Assembly: GCA_900546925.1 (NCBI GenBank)
Contig: UREV01000002.1
Location: 62,001 to 126,000, forward strand
DNA: 64,000 bases
Direction: 5' to 3'
Source: an uncultured Bacteroides sp.
GTDB lineage: Bacteria; Bacteroidota; Bacteroidia; Bacteroidales; UBA932
In this document: one piece after another, positions 9,493 through 18,738 of the stretch
Layout of the letters: each line of letters opens with the position of its first letter
How positions within the stretch are numbered: the first letter of the stretch is position 1
Position numbers and translations under genes: made by a program
Notes under the pieces: generated by a model
What the model was told of the DNA's origin: nothing
Database searches by the model: none
The model's input: the letters and a program-made list of their open reading frames with translations, nothing else

Positions 9493-12400
9493 TTACTTAA
9501 ATGTGAGGTTTACACCGATGACGACGGTCTTCACAAGCGGATAATATCCACCCTTTGAAACCGGTGTCTCAGGATCGTAAGCATAGAAGAACTTGCTGAA
9601 GGTGAAGAGATTGTCCGCAGACGCATAAACTCTGAAGTTGTCGATCCTCGCCTTCTTCATCCATTTCTCAGGGAAGGTATATCCGAGCTGAACGTTCTTC
9701 ACTCTCAAGTAAGAAGCATCTTCCAGCCAGAATGTAGAGAATGTGTTCTGGTTAAATCCTGTATTGTAAGTAAGACGCGGATAAGACGCTTTCGGATTAG
9801 GATTTGTCACCACGTTATATCTTTCGAGATGCACTTTCTGAGGATAAGCCGCCATATCCTGGAGCGCATGCCTTGCAGATCCCTCGAGGTATCCTGAACA
9901 CTTGCCTACTCCCTGGAGCACGAAACTGAAATCGATACCTCTCCAGCCGAGATTTCCTCTTACGCTGTAAGTATAGCGCGGAATGCTGCTTCCGAGAACT
10001 GTCCGGTCATACTCTGGAGTGATTCGTCCGTCAGGGACGCCTTCAGGACCGCTGAGATCCTTATACTTGATATCACCTGGCTGATAACGGTTTCCGAGAA
10101 TGACAGGGATGTTCGGAAGATTATATGTATGAGTCTCAGGATTATTTATCTTAAAGTCCTCCGGTGTCATCAATCCGTCAGCGATATAGCCATAGAACGC
10201 ATCGATAGGATAACCTACCATTCTGATCTGGTTACCGCTGAGGTCAGGAGCATTGCCGCCGAGATCGACGATCTTGTTCTTTACATCAGATAGGTTGAAA
10301 CCGATACCGTACATGAACTCACCTGCCTGGCTTCTCCAGTTCAAATCCATCTCCCATCCCTTGTTGTTCACCTTGCCGGCATTCTGCTCGGACGGTTTGG
10401 CGCCCAGCTGTGCAGGATAATTGAGTTTCAGGAGAATACCGTCAGTATCCTTGTTATACCAGTCGAATGAGAATGTGAGTCTGTTCGAGAACATCGCGAG
10501 ATCGAATCCGAGGTCGAGCATCTTGATCTTCTCCCAAGAAAGGTTCGGGTTGGAAAGTGTAGACTGCACATAACCTGTGGTAGCATTGGCGCCGATCATG
10601 GAAATTCCCGAGGTATATGCCTGGAGCACAGACAGGTACGGATAGTTGGACGAACCTACATACTGGTTTCCGAGCATACCCCATGAAGCTCTGATTTTCA
10701 AGTTGTCGAGATAGGTTCTAGTGGCAGCCATGAAGTTTTCCTCACTGATTCTCCATCCCGCAGAAACTGATGGGAAGAGACCGGACCTGTTGGACTTGTG
10801 AAAACGTGACGAGAGGTCGTAACGCAAGTTACCCTCGAGAAGGTATCTCTCGTTCCAGTTGTAGCTTACACGTCCGAATCCTGACCTGATGGCCCAAGAA
10901 GAGTAAGACGAAGCGTTGCTCATGGTCTGAGGGTCGCCAAGGTTCAATGTAGGATCCTGCTCTGTAATGAGTTTCGTTCTGGAAGCCTCGAATGAACGGC
11001 TTGTATACCACTCCTGAGACATACCGACCACTCCACTGACATTATGCTTGCCGAAGTTCAGGTCGAAGTTCGTCTGCAGAATGAATGTCTGCTGATTATG
11101 TCTGTAGTCAATGTTCTTGATCGAGTTAGGAGACTGGTATGAATATGTAGAGCCGTCCTCCGGGTTGTTGAACGTAATGGTCTTTTTCAGAATATCTTTC
11201 AGACCGTTATATGAAGTGACGTTATATGTAGCGCTCACATCCCAGCCTTTAAGGATGTCGACCTTTACCACTTCCATGATAGAAAGTTCGTCAGCATCTG
11301 TCTTGGCTCTTCCTCCGTCACGAAGAATCGCGACAGGGTTAGTATTTCCTCCGCCGTATGCCCATGTGCCGTCAGTATAACGTACAGGGACATTCGGGGC
11401 GATACGCATAGCAGTATAGATAGCACCGCCTCCACTTGTAAGCGAACTTACAGGAGATATGACTTTAGTAGTCGTATAACCGAGATTGGATGAAAGGGTA
11501 ACACGGTCGATAAGTTTGGTGTTAATCTTGAAACGCAGGTTATGTCTGGTCTCTCCAGTACTGTTTCCTACTGTAAGACCGCTCTGGTCGAAGTATCTGT
11601 AAGACAGCATGTAACCGCTGTTTCCGAGGGTTCCGTTAAGGCTGAGCGAGTAGTTCTGCTGAGGAGCCACTTTCTTAATGACCTGTCCGATCCAGTCGGT
11701 GTTTCCGAAGTAGTTAGGGTCTGTGTTGTTGCGCACCTTGTCGAAGTCTTCAGGAAGCCATGCGTCTGCGGTATCTACATTTTTGCGGGCCTCGTTGTCG
11801 AGTGTCATGAATTCGATAGCGTCGCACATTTCAGGAAGTCTCGTAGGAGTCTGGATACCTGCATATGCTGAGAAATTGATCTTGGTGACAGCATCTTTTC
11901 CTGCAGCCAACTTCTTGGTAGTCACCAGAAGGACACCGTTCGCAGCTCTCGCTCCGTAAATCGCAGAAGAAGCCGCATCCTTAAGAACGGACACGCTTTC
12001 GATGTCTTCAGGGTTGATGGAAGAAATATCTCCTTCAATTCCGTCAATGAGAATGAGCGGGTTGGAGTTACCGATGGTTCCGACACCACGGACTCTGATG
12101 GTGGTGTTCGCCTGGCCAGGCTGTGAAGATGAATTCACTACAGTCACACCCGGGAGAAGTCCCTGGAGTCCTGAAGCGACACTTGAAATAGGTCTTGCAT
12201 TCATCTCTTCGCTGTTTACCATAGCGACAGCTCCTGTAAGATTAACCTTTTTCTGGACACCATATCCGACCACTACAGTCTCCTGAAGCATCTGTGAATC
12301 TTCATGGAGTGTAACAGTTCTTGCGGAAGCGGAACCTGCAGCCACAACCTGTTCTTTATAACCGAGACTGCTGATGACAATTTTCGTCGTAGTGGATGGA

Positions 12401-12840
12401 ACTACGAGTTCCCAACGTCCGTCCACGTCTGTAATGGTTCCGTTGGTGGAGCCTTCGATAACCACTCCGGCACCGATAACAGGTTCGCCGGCGCTGTCGA
12501 TAACGACACCGGATGCCTTATATGATGTATTTTTATCTTCTTTTTTATCCTCACGCAGCACAATCTGGTGCCCGTTTATCTCATAGGAGATGGAAAGATT
12601 GCTGAAAATGTTGTCGAGGATAAATTCAATGCTTTTGTCCCTCGCATCGATGCTTACTCGTGCATCTTTGTCAGGAAGCATATTGCTGTAGAAGAAGCTG
12701 TACTCGCTTTTATTCTCCAGTGTCGACAGGGCTTCCATGAGAGGAACGTCCTTAAAAGTGACACTTATCTGGCCATACAGAGGAGCCGCACTTAACAATG
12801 CGCTGAAGAACAAGATAATGGCTATAAGTTTTGCTTTCAT
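9493..12840 (-). CDS. SusC/RagA-family TonB-dependent transporter with N-terminal STN domain
   Basis: 1115 residues. A signal peptide is followed by an STN (secretin/TonB N-terminal) domain at about residues 25-98, a carboxypeptidase-regulatory-like domain at about 105-190 ('GVVIDSAGEPVIGAGV'), a plug domain starting at 'VVGYGVQKKVNLTGAV' with 'LLPGVTV' and 'IYGARAANGVLLVTTK', and a 22-strand barrel. The STN domain is what contacts a FecR-type anti-sigma factor, and such a gene is 15 bp upstream. With SusD it imports oligosaccharides using TonB energy and probably also signals ligand to the sigma factor. Confidence 0.97.
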   Translation of the reverse strand: MKAKLIAIILFFSALLSAAPLYGQISVTFKDVPLMEALSTLENKSEYSFFYSNMLPDKDARVSIDARDKSIEFILDNIFSNLSISYEINGHQIVLREDKKEDKNTSYKASGVVIDSAGEPVIGAGVVIEGSTNGTITDVDGRWELVVPSTTTKIVISSLGYKEQVVAAGSASARTVTLHEDSQMLQETVVVGYGVQKKVNLTGAVAMVNSEEMNARPISSVASGLQGLLPGVTVVNSSSQPGQANTTIRVRGVGTIGNSNPLILIDGIEGDISSINPEDIESVSVLKDAASSAIYGARAANGVLLVTTKKLAAGKDAVTKINFSAYAGIQTPTRLPEMCDAIEFMTLDNEARKNVDTADAWLPEDFDKVRNNTDPNYFGNTDWIGQVIKKVAPQQNYSLSLNGTLGNSGYMLSYRYFDQSGLTVGNSTGETRHNLRFKINTKLIDRVTLSSNLGYTTTKVISPVSSLTSGGGAIYTAMRIAPNVPVRYTDGTWAYGGGNTNPVAILRDGGRAKTDADELSIMEVVKVDILKGWDVSATYNVTSYNGLKDILKKTITFNNPEDGSTYSYQSPNSIKNIDYRHNQQTFILQTNFDLNFGKHNVSGVVGMSQEWYTSRSFEASRTKLITEQDPTLNLGDPQTMSNASSYSSWAIRSGFGRVSYNWNERYLLEGNLRYDLSSRFHKSNRSGLFPSVSAGWRISEENFMAATRTYLDNLKIRASWGMLGNQYVGSSNYPYLSVLQAYTSGISMIGANATTGYVQSTLSNPNLSWEKIKMLDLGFDLAMFSNRLTFSFDWYNKDTDGILLKLNYPAQLGAKPSEQNAGKVNNKGWEMDLNWRSQAGEFMYGIGFNLSDVKNKIVDLGGNAPDLSGNQIRMVGYPIDAFYGYIADGLMTPEDFKINNPETHTYNLPNIPVILGNRYQPGDIKYKDLSGPEGVPDGRITPEYDRTVLGSSIPRYTYSVRGNLGWRGIDFSFVLQGVGKCSGYLEGSARHALQDMAAYPQKVHLERYNVVTNPNPKASYPRLTYNTGFNQNTFSTFWLEDASYLRVKNVQLGYTFPEKWMKKARIDNFRVYASADNLFTFSKFFYAYDPETPVSKGGYYPLVKTVVIGVNLTFK

Positions 12841-12855
12841 TATTGTGTTATTGTA

Positions 12856-13830
12856 TTATTTCTGACGTTTGCTGAACTTGATAGTGTTGTAATACATCTG
12901 GGCCTCCACCGGAGTGGTCGCGGTGATGAGGTCAAGCACATTGCTGAGCGAGCTGTTTCTCACGAGACCGGTATATGTATATTCTGTAATGCTGTCGTCT
13001 TCGAAAATTATATTCACGTTATACATTCTTTCGAGGATGACACTTATTTCCTTAAGACTGTTGTTATTGAAGAAAAGTTCGTTGTCACGCCAAGGGATAA
13101 GGTGACTCCTATTCGGAGCTTCGAGTTTTCTCATCTCGCCGTTTCTTCTGTCGTAATGTACTTCCTCGGCAGGCTTGATAATCATTTCCTTACCGTCAGC
13201 GATTGCCTTCACGCTACCCTCAACAAGTGTCGCAACTATCTCAGGCTCTGAGCTGTACGCCCTGACATTAAACTTAGTTCCGAGTACTTCCACTTTCATC
13301 TGCTTGGCCGACACGATGAATGGAATCTCTTCGTTGCGTGCCACTTCGAAATAAGCCTCACCATTCAGTTCGATGCCACGGTTCTTTACATTATAATCAG
13401 AAGCATATCTGAGTGAACTTCCGGAGTTAAGCATAACCTTTGTCCCGTCAGGAAGGGTAACTGTGCTTTTTTGGCCGTTAGCTGCAATGCACTCAAAGAC
13501 ATTGACCTGAGCCTCAGGACCTTTACCGGCGAAGTATCCGGTGGTCAGCGCGACAGCGATTATGGCTGCTGCGGCGGTCCATCTCAGTATTCTCGGGAAC
13601 TGCGGTCTTCTCTGGGTTTTAATTCCCGAGAGCAGTTTCTTGCGGATTCTATCTTTTTGGCCTGCAGGCATTTCAGTGCCGGCGTTCTGCCATTTTTTGG
13701 ATGCGTATTCATCGAAAGCACGCGCGGCATCCCCCTCTTCCATGTAAGAGCGGAGTGTTGCGTTTTCCTCGGCCGTCGTGTTTCCGGAAAGATATTTCTC
13801 TATGAGAGAGTGAAATTCGTTGGTTTTCAT
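12856..13830 (-). CDS. FecR-family anti-sigma factor
   Basis: 324 residues. The N-terminal cytoplasmic part (1-85) binds the sigma factor, one transmembrane helix follows ('AAAAIIAVALTTGYFAG'), then the periplasmic FecR domain ('VTLPDGTKVMLNSGSSLRY', 'VEVLGTKFNVRAY') and a C-terminal DUF4974/STN-like domain ('LKEISVILERMYNVNI'). The expected role is to hold the adjacent ECF sigma factor until the SusC STN domain reports ligand. It sits between sigma and SusC genes, the standard Bacteroidota order. Confidence 0.95.
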   Translation of the reverse strand: MKTNEFHSLIEKYLSGNTTAEENATLRSYMEEGDAARAFDEYASKKWQNAGTEMPAGQKDRIRKKLLSGIKTQRRPQFPRILRWTAAAAIIAVALTTGYFAGKGPEAQVNVFECIAANGQKSTVTLPDGTKVMLNSGSSLRYASDYNVKNRGIELNGEAYFEVARNEEIPFIVSAKQMKVEVLGTKFNVRAYSSEPEIVATLVEGSVKAIADGKEMIIKPAEEVHYDRRNGEMRKLEAPNRSHLIPWRDNELFFNNNSLKEISVILERMYNVNIIFEDDSITEYTYTGLVRNSSLSNVLDLITATTPVEAQMYYNTIKFSKRQK

Positions 13831-13893
13831 TTTTCCGTGGTTTACTATATGTATCCACAGAATCGGAAAAACCCTACAAGAAAAATGAAAATT

Positions 13894-14472
13894 TTACAGA
13901 AAATCTGTTGTTTTCAGTACGACCGCCAGCATCAGAAGCTCTGAAACCCTCTGACGGATACTGTTTTTCGCACGTGCGATCTGGGTTTCGACGGTCTTGG
14001 GAGATATGTCGAGCCGTTCGCTGATTTCGTGTACGGACAAGCCCTCGATGAATCTCATCTTGTATATTTTGCGCCTGGATTCGGGAAGTGCAGCAATCGC
14101 CGCTTCGGCTTCTGCCAATATTACTGAGGTGTCTTCTTCCTCCCATTCGTTTTCCTGAACTTCCATATCATCGCGTGTAGACAGGTAATCCAGATATTTC
14201 GAAGCGGTCACTTGGCGGCGCAGTTCCTTGAATACGGCATTGCGGGCCACGACGTAGAGCCATGCAGGCACGTTTCCGTCTGGCGCGATTGTTTCCCGGC
14301 GGGTCCACATCATAGCGAAGCAAGTCTGAGTTATATCCTCGCTGAGATATTCATCTTTAAGTATGGAGAGCGTGAAATTGAAGACCATTCCGGCGTATTT
14401 GTCATATAACGAAGAAAACGCCTCCATCGACGAGGCGTTCAACTGTGTTATAAGTATCTGGTCTTCTTTCAT
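13894..14472 (-). CDS. ECF-family RNA polymerase sigma factor
   Basis: With the start at 14472 the protein is 192 residues, the normal size; an upstream ATG at 14559 would add 29 residues of unusual sequence and would lie upstream of the likely promoter box at 14514-14521. Region 2 is visible ('AFSSLYDKYAGMVFNFTLSIL', 'AEDITQTCF'-like 'SEDITQTCFAMMW') and region 4 has the helix-turn-helix 'EGLSVHEISERLDISPKTVETQIARA'. It is expected to activate the downstream FecR-SusC-SusD operon when released from FecR. Confidence 0.93.
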   Translation of the reverse strand: MKEDQILITQLNASSMEAFSSLYDKYAGMVFNFTLSILKDEYLSEDITQTCFAMMWTRRETIAPDGNVPAWLYVVARNAVFKELRRQVTASKYLDYLSTRDDMEVQENEWEEEDTSVILAEAEAAIAALPESRRKIYKMRFIEGLSVHEISERLDISPKTVETQIARAKNSIRQRVSELLMLAVVLKTTDFL

Positions 14473-14513
14473 AATCTCAGGTCCCGAAAATATTGACTCG
14501 AAATCCATTATTA

Positions 14514-14521
14514 CAAAGATA
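14514..14521 (-). promoter_or_regulatory. -7 box TATCTTTG of the sigma-factor operon
   Basis: TATCTTTG on the minus strand matches the Bacteroides consensus TAnnTTTG, about 42 bp upstream of the chosen sigma-factor start. No TTG is seen at the ideal spacing upstream, so it is a moderate match. Confidence 0.45.
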
Positions 14522-14587
14522 TGAATTTTCATTGTAACTTTCGCCCACAAATAATTCAAAAAGGTCCATAATTCCGAAAAGGAGAGT

Positions 14588-14595
14588 TATTTTTG
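14588..14595 (+). promoter_or_regulatory. -7 box TATTTTTG of the divergent regulator gene
   Basis: TATTTTTG matches TAnnTTTG and lies 36 bp upstream of the regulator start at 14631. The -33 TTG element is not evident. The two divergent promoters share about 160 bp, so the regulator could act on both. Confidence 0.45.
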
Positions 14596-14630
14596 CATTC
14601 GCGCAGCAATGCGCCCATATACAATGTAAC

Positions 14631-17600
14631 ATGAAACGAATTTTTTGTCTTATAATATTTATATCCAGTCTGTTCCTAAGACTTTCCGGCCAAGATTTCG
14701 ACACACGCAGAATAACCAGCGGCACAGGACTTTCGAACAGCTCCGTCACATGCATTCTTCAGGACTCTGACGGCCTAATGTGGTTCGGCACCTGGGACGG
14801 ACTTAACATGTACGACGGCAAGAGCATCACCGTTTTCAAGCCTGAACCGGGAAACAAGGAAAGCATCTCGAACAACATCATCCGCGAAATGATCGAGCAG
14901 AAACCCGGAATACTCTGGGTCGCCACCGACCGCGGAATAAACCGACTGGATGTAAAGACCGGCAAAGCAGAAAGGTTCTTCTTCGGCAGTTCCGGCTGGG
15001 ACATCCCGACCGAGCACGCCTTCATAATATCCAAGGACGCCCAGGACCGCATCTTCGCATTCATCTATGGGCAAGGAGCTTTCGTGTTTAATGCCAATGC
15101 CCATGTTTTCGAGCGTGTTCCGATTCCAGGCACGAACGGAGCCGTGAAAGCCATTTACGGAAAAAATAACGAACTCTATATTCTGAATCAGGATGATCTC
15201 ATCCAGAGAATGAAACTAACTTCAGAAGGAAACGGCAAAATTCACGTATCGGAAAGCGAAGAATTAGCCACCGATGCGACCAATATGTTCCTGGACAGCC
15301 GCGACAGCAGCATCTGGTACAGCAACCAGAATGGCCTGATTTCCAATTTGGAAAGCCATACCGCCCTAAAGGTTCCTGTCAATGTCGGTAAAACCGGAAA
15401 AATCTTCTCCCTCTGTCTCCATAAAGGTATCTGGCAGATAGGAACAGAGCATGGACTGTTCAGATATGACCCTGATAACGGCATGGCTGACTGCATATTG
15501 AAAGACATTCCGATACTGTCATTGACCGACGGCACTCAGGACATCCTCTGGGTCGGAACAGATATGCAGGGCGTTTATCAGTTGTCCGACACGAAAGACA
15601 CATTCACGACATATCCGGAAAAAGGATCTTTCAAGTTCGGCAACAGCGCCGTAAGATCCTTCCATGAAGATATATATAAACGTCTCTGGGTGGGTACAAA
15701 AGGCTGCGGCATCTTCGTCCTGTCACATGACCGCCCTGGAGAACGCATCATCGAAAAGCGGTTCACCACAGATAACGGACTGATAAACAACTCCGTATAC
15801 GCATTATGCGGAGGTCTGTCTGAAATCTGGATAGGCACCGACGGTAAAGGCTTGAACTATTATGACCTGAAAACCGGCCGCATGGAAAAACTGTCCGTCC
15901 CAGATTCGATTCACAACAATCTATCTTCCGTCTATGCCATTAGCCATGACGGAAAGGACGGACTCTGGGTAGGGACAAGCGGCCACGGCATCTTTCACAT
16001 TGACCTGAACCGACAGGCGAAGCCTTATCAGGTGGCGGGAATCCGACAGCTCTCGCACACGGGCGAGCCGGGCAGCATCAGCAACAATATCGTATATTCG
16101 ATGATTCCGGATGGGACGGACGGGCTGCTGGTCGGAACGAGGGGGCGCGGAGTCGACAGGCTGGATTTCAAAACAGGGAAATTCACTCCTTTCGGCGGCG
16201 AGGATTCGGAACTTCAGGAGACCGACGTCTTGTGCATGTGTAAGGACAGCGGCGGTTCGCTCTGGGTCGGCACAAGTCAGGGGTTGTTCAATATTTCGGA
16301 CGGAAAGACACGCTTTCTCACCGAGCAGGACGGCATCCCGAACAACACCATCCATGGCATCATGGAAGACGCCACGCACAGCATCTGGATAAGCACCAAC
16401 CGCGGTCTGGCGAGGATTCTGGACCCGCATGGCGAGTGCCGCATCATCTCATATTACGAGTCTGACGGGCTGCAGAGCAACGAGTTCTCGGACGGTGCGT
16501 TCTACCGCTCCCCATCGGACGGGCATTTCATTTTCGGAGGAATTGCGGGGTTCAATGAATTCGATCCGCTGTCAGTTCCGTCGCATACTTACATGCCGGA
16601 GTTGCTGTTCAAAGGCTTTTCGGTGGACAACGAGAAAACGGACATTTCTACGCTTCTGAATGACGGCAACAAGACGTTGGAGCTTTCATGGCGCAACAAA
16701 TCGTTCAGTTTCAACTTCGTGCCGATAGATTATCTGAACGGAACCAAGTGTGAGATAGCCTATTACCTCGAAGGATGGCAGTCTGAATGGATCGAAATCG
16801 GCTCATCGAACTCCATCGTTTTTACAAATATCCCGCACGGCAAATACAAGCTCCACGTAAGGTGCAGCAATGCTGACAAAGTCTGGAGCGATAATGTCTT
16901 CACCCTCGGAATAACCATCTCAACTCCTTGGTATAAGACTATTTACGCCAACATTGCTTACATTCTGCTTATCGCATTTCTCATGTACATGGCTTATCGT
17001 TTCGTACGTTTCCGTATGGAAACCGAGGAGAAAATCCGCAACGAGGAGATGGAGAAACAGAAAATCAAGGAAATCCAGGAGGCTAAGCTTGTGTTCTTCA
17101 CCAACATAGCACATGAATTCTCAAATACATTGACCCTAATATACGGCCCGTGCGAGAAACTTCTGCTGGACAGTTCCATCAGTTCAGTGGCTCGCAAGTA
17201 CCTGAACGTCATAGCGTCCAACTCCGACAGGATGCAGTCGATGATCCGTCAGCTGCTGGATTTCCGCAAGGCAGACACGGGACATCTGAAGCTGGAAATC
17301 ACACCGGTGGACATGACCGACATGGCGCGTTCCGAAGCGGAAAACTACCGAGAAATCATGGAAGAGCACAACATCCGTTTCTCCATGAATTTCCAGCCGT
17401 CGACCGTAATCTGGAACGTGGACAGAAGCAGCACTGAGAAAATCATCTTCAACTTGCTGTCCAATGCCGTAAAGTATACCCCTGATTCTGAGCAGATTAC
17501 AATAAACTGCAGCGTTTCCGACGATGTGCTTGTACTACGCGTAACCAATACGGGCATAGGCATTGACAAAGAACATCAGATTTCCATTTTCGACAGGTAC

Positions 17601-18218
17601 GAGGTGGTCAACAAGGTCGAACAGGCTTTCGCGCGCGGCAACACGCGAAGCACCGGCATCGGACTCGCGCTCTGCAAGAGTCTTGCGGAGGTGATGGGCG
17701 GGACCATCAGGATCGACAGCGACGGGAGTACCTACACCACATTCATCGTGACCATCCCGAAATTAGAGCCGACCAATCCGCGTCATCCTATGGCGACTGT
17801 GAACAATTTGATGGACAGGGAGAAGTCCATCATCGATTACAGCAGGTCGGCGAATGCGGCCATGCAGAAGTTCAGCGGAAATGTCGTCAAGAAGGAGGAC
17901 AGGGAGCTTATTCTCAGGGTTACTGATCTCATCATCAGCAACATGAATAACGGGAAGCTGAATATGACATTCTTGTCTAAGGAGTGCTCTATCAGTCAGA
18001 TGCAGTTGTATCGCAAGGTGAAGGAGCTGCTGCAGATGACGCCTGTGGAGTATATAAAGACGCTGCGTATGGAGAGGGCGGAAGATTTGCTTACATCGAC
18101 CAGTATGAGTGTCCAGGAGGTTATGTACGAATGTGGATTCAGCAGCAAGTCGTATTTCTTCAAGGAGTTCGCTACCAAGTTCGGTTGTACGCCGGGTGAA
18201 TATAGAAAAAAGCGGTAA
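14631..18218 (+). CDS. HTCS-like membrane regulator: beta-propeller sensor, histidine kinase, AraC domain, no receiver domain
   Basis: 1195 residues. Order: signal peptide; repeated two-component-regulator propeller blades ('DSDGLMWFGTWDGLN', 'LWVGTDMQGVYQL', 'LWVGTSQGLFN'); a Y_Y_Y-type domain; a transmembrane helix near 767-790; a coiled linker; a HisKA box with His828 in 'IAHEFSNTLTLI'; an HATPase with 'NLLSNAVKYT' and 'STGIGLALCKSL'; then, after only about 45 residues, a C-terminal AraC helix-turn-helix (about 1090-1195). Classical Bacteroidota HTCS proteins carry a receiver of about 120 residues between kinase and AraC parts; here there is none, and the H-box lacks the usual Pro after His-Glu-x-x-x. 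It is divergent from the glycan-use locus and probably regulates it. Confidence 0.92.
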   Translation: MKRIFCLIIFISSLFLRLSGQDFDTRRITSGTGLSNSSVTCILQDSDGLMWFGTWDGLNMYDGKSITVFKPEPGNKESISNNIIREMIEQKPGILWVATDRGINRLDVKTGKAERFFFGSSGWDIPTEHAFIISKDAQDRIFAFIYGQGAFVFNANAHVFERVPIPGTNGAVKAIYGKNNELYILNQDDLIQRMKLTSEGNGKIHVSESEELATDATNMFLDSRDSSIWYSNQNGLISNLESHTALKVPVNVGKTGKIFSLCLHKGIWQIGTEHGLFRYDPDNGMADCILKDIPILSLTDGTQDILWVGTDMQGVYQLSDTKDTFTTYPEKGSFKFGNSAVRSFHEDIYKRLWVGTKGCGIFVLSHDRPGERIIEKRFTTDNGLINNSVYALCGGLSEIWIGTDGKGLNYYDLKTGRMEKLSVPDSIHNNLSSVYAISHDGKDGLWVGTSGHGIFHIDLNRQAKPYQVAGIRQLSHTGEPGSISNNIVYSMIPDGTDGLLVGTRGRGVDRLDFKTGKFTPFGGEDSELQETDVLCMCKDSGGSLWVGTSQGLFNISDGKTRFLTEQDGIPNNTIHGIMEDATHSIWISTNRGLARILDPHGECRIISYYESDGLQSNEFSDGAFYRSPSDGHFIFGGIAGFNEFDPLSVPSHTYMPELLFKGFSVDNEKTDISTLLNDGNKTLELSWRNKSFSFNFVPIDYLNGTKCEIAYYLEGWQSEWIEIGSSNSIVFTNIPHGKYKLHVRCSNADKVWSDNVFTLGITISTPWYKTIYANIAYILLIAFLMYMAYRFVRFRMETEEKIRNEEMEKQKIKEIQEAKLVFFTNIAHEFSNTLTLIYGPCEKLLLDSSISSVARKYLNVIASNSDRMQSMIRQLLDFRKADTGHLKLEITPVDMTDMARSEAENYREIMEEHNIRFSMNFQPSTVIWNVDRSSTEKIIFNLLSNAVKYTPDSEQITINCSVSDDVLVLRVTNTGIGIDKEHQISIFDRYEVVNKVEQAFARGNTRSTGIGLALCKSLAEVMGGTIRIDSDGSTYTTFIVTIPKLEPTNPRHPMATVNNLMDREKSIIDYSRSANAAMQKFSGNVVKKEDRELILRVTDLIISNMNNGKLNMTFLSKECSISQMQLYRKVKELLQMTPVEYIKTLRMERAEDLLTSTSMSVQEVMYECGFSSKSYFFKEFATKFGCTPGEYRKKR

Positions 18219-18241
18219 CCCGATTTCTCGGATCACCGCTT
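18210..18241. terminator. Bidirectional terminator between regulator gene and ribosomal operon
   Basis: Arms AAGCGGT/ACCGCTT (18210-18216 and 18235-18241) enclose a second CCGA/TCGG stem. On the minus strand the stem is followed by six T, an intrinsic terminator for the rplQ end of the ribosomal operon. The left arm overlaps the last codons of the plus-strand regulator gene, so it can also end that transcript. Confidence 0.8.
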
Positions 18242-18262
18242 CTATCGTGAATCAGATACTGA

Positions 18263-18736
18263 TTACTCAGCTTTTGGTGCCTCTGCTGGAGCAGCCTCGG
18301 CTGTTGCCTCAGCTTTCTTTGAACGGCTACGACGAGTTGTTTTCTTAGCCTCCTTAGGAGCAGCTGCAAGTGCAGCCTCGTTGAAGTCTACGAACTCGAT
18401 AAGAGCCATCTCTGATCCGTCACCCTGTCTGAAACCGGTGTGGAGGACACGAAGGTATCCGCCTGGACGGTCTGCAATCTTAGGGGCAATGGTACGGAAA
18501 AGTTCTGCAACTGCATTCTTATCCTTGAGATAACTGAAGACGATACGACGTGAGTGTGTAGAATCGTCCTTTGACTTGGTTACGAGTGGCTCAAGATACA
18601 TCTTCAAAGCCTTTGCCTTTGCAACAGTCGTGTTGATTCTCTTGTGGAGAATGAGTGAGCATGACATGTTAGCGAGGAGGGCTTTGCGGTGACCGCTCTG
18701 GCGACCAAGGTGATTGATTGCTTTATTATGCCTCAT
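18263..18736 (-). CDS. rplQ: 50S ribosomal protein L17
   Basis: 157 residues. The conserved N-terminus 'MRHNKAINHLGRQSGHRKALLANM' region and 'ARLFRTIAPKIADRPGGYLRVL'-like core identify L17. The C-terminal tail from about residue 125 is Ala/Lys/Glu-rich and basic, longer than in E. coli, as often seen in Bacteroidota. It is the last gene of the operon, 2 bp after rpoA, and is followed by a strong terminator. Confidence 0.97.
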   Translation of the reverse strand: MRHNKAINHLGRQSGHRKALLANMSCSLILHKRINTTVAKAKALKMYLEPLVTKSKDDSTHSRRIVFSYLKDKNAVAELFRTIAPKIADRPGGYLRVLHTGFRQGDGSEMALIEFVDFNEAALAAAPKEAKKTTRRSRSKKAEATAEAAPAEAPKAE

Positions 18737-18738
18737 GA

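Noticed and set aside
14473..14559. Upstream ATG for the sigma factor
   Set aside because: It would add a 29-residue stretch not seen in ECF factors and would place the start upstream of the likely -7 box.
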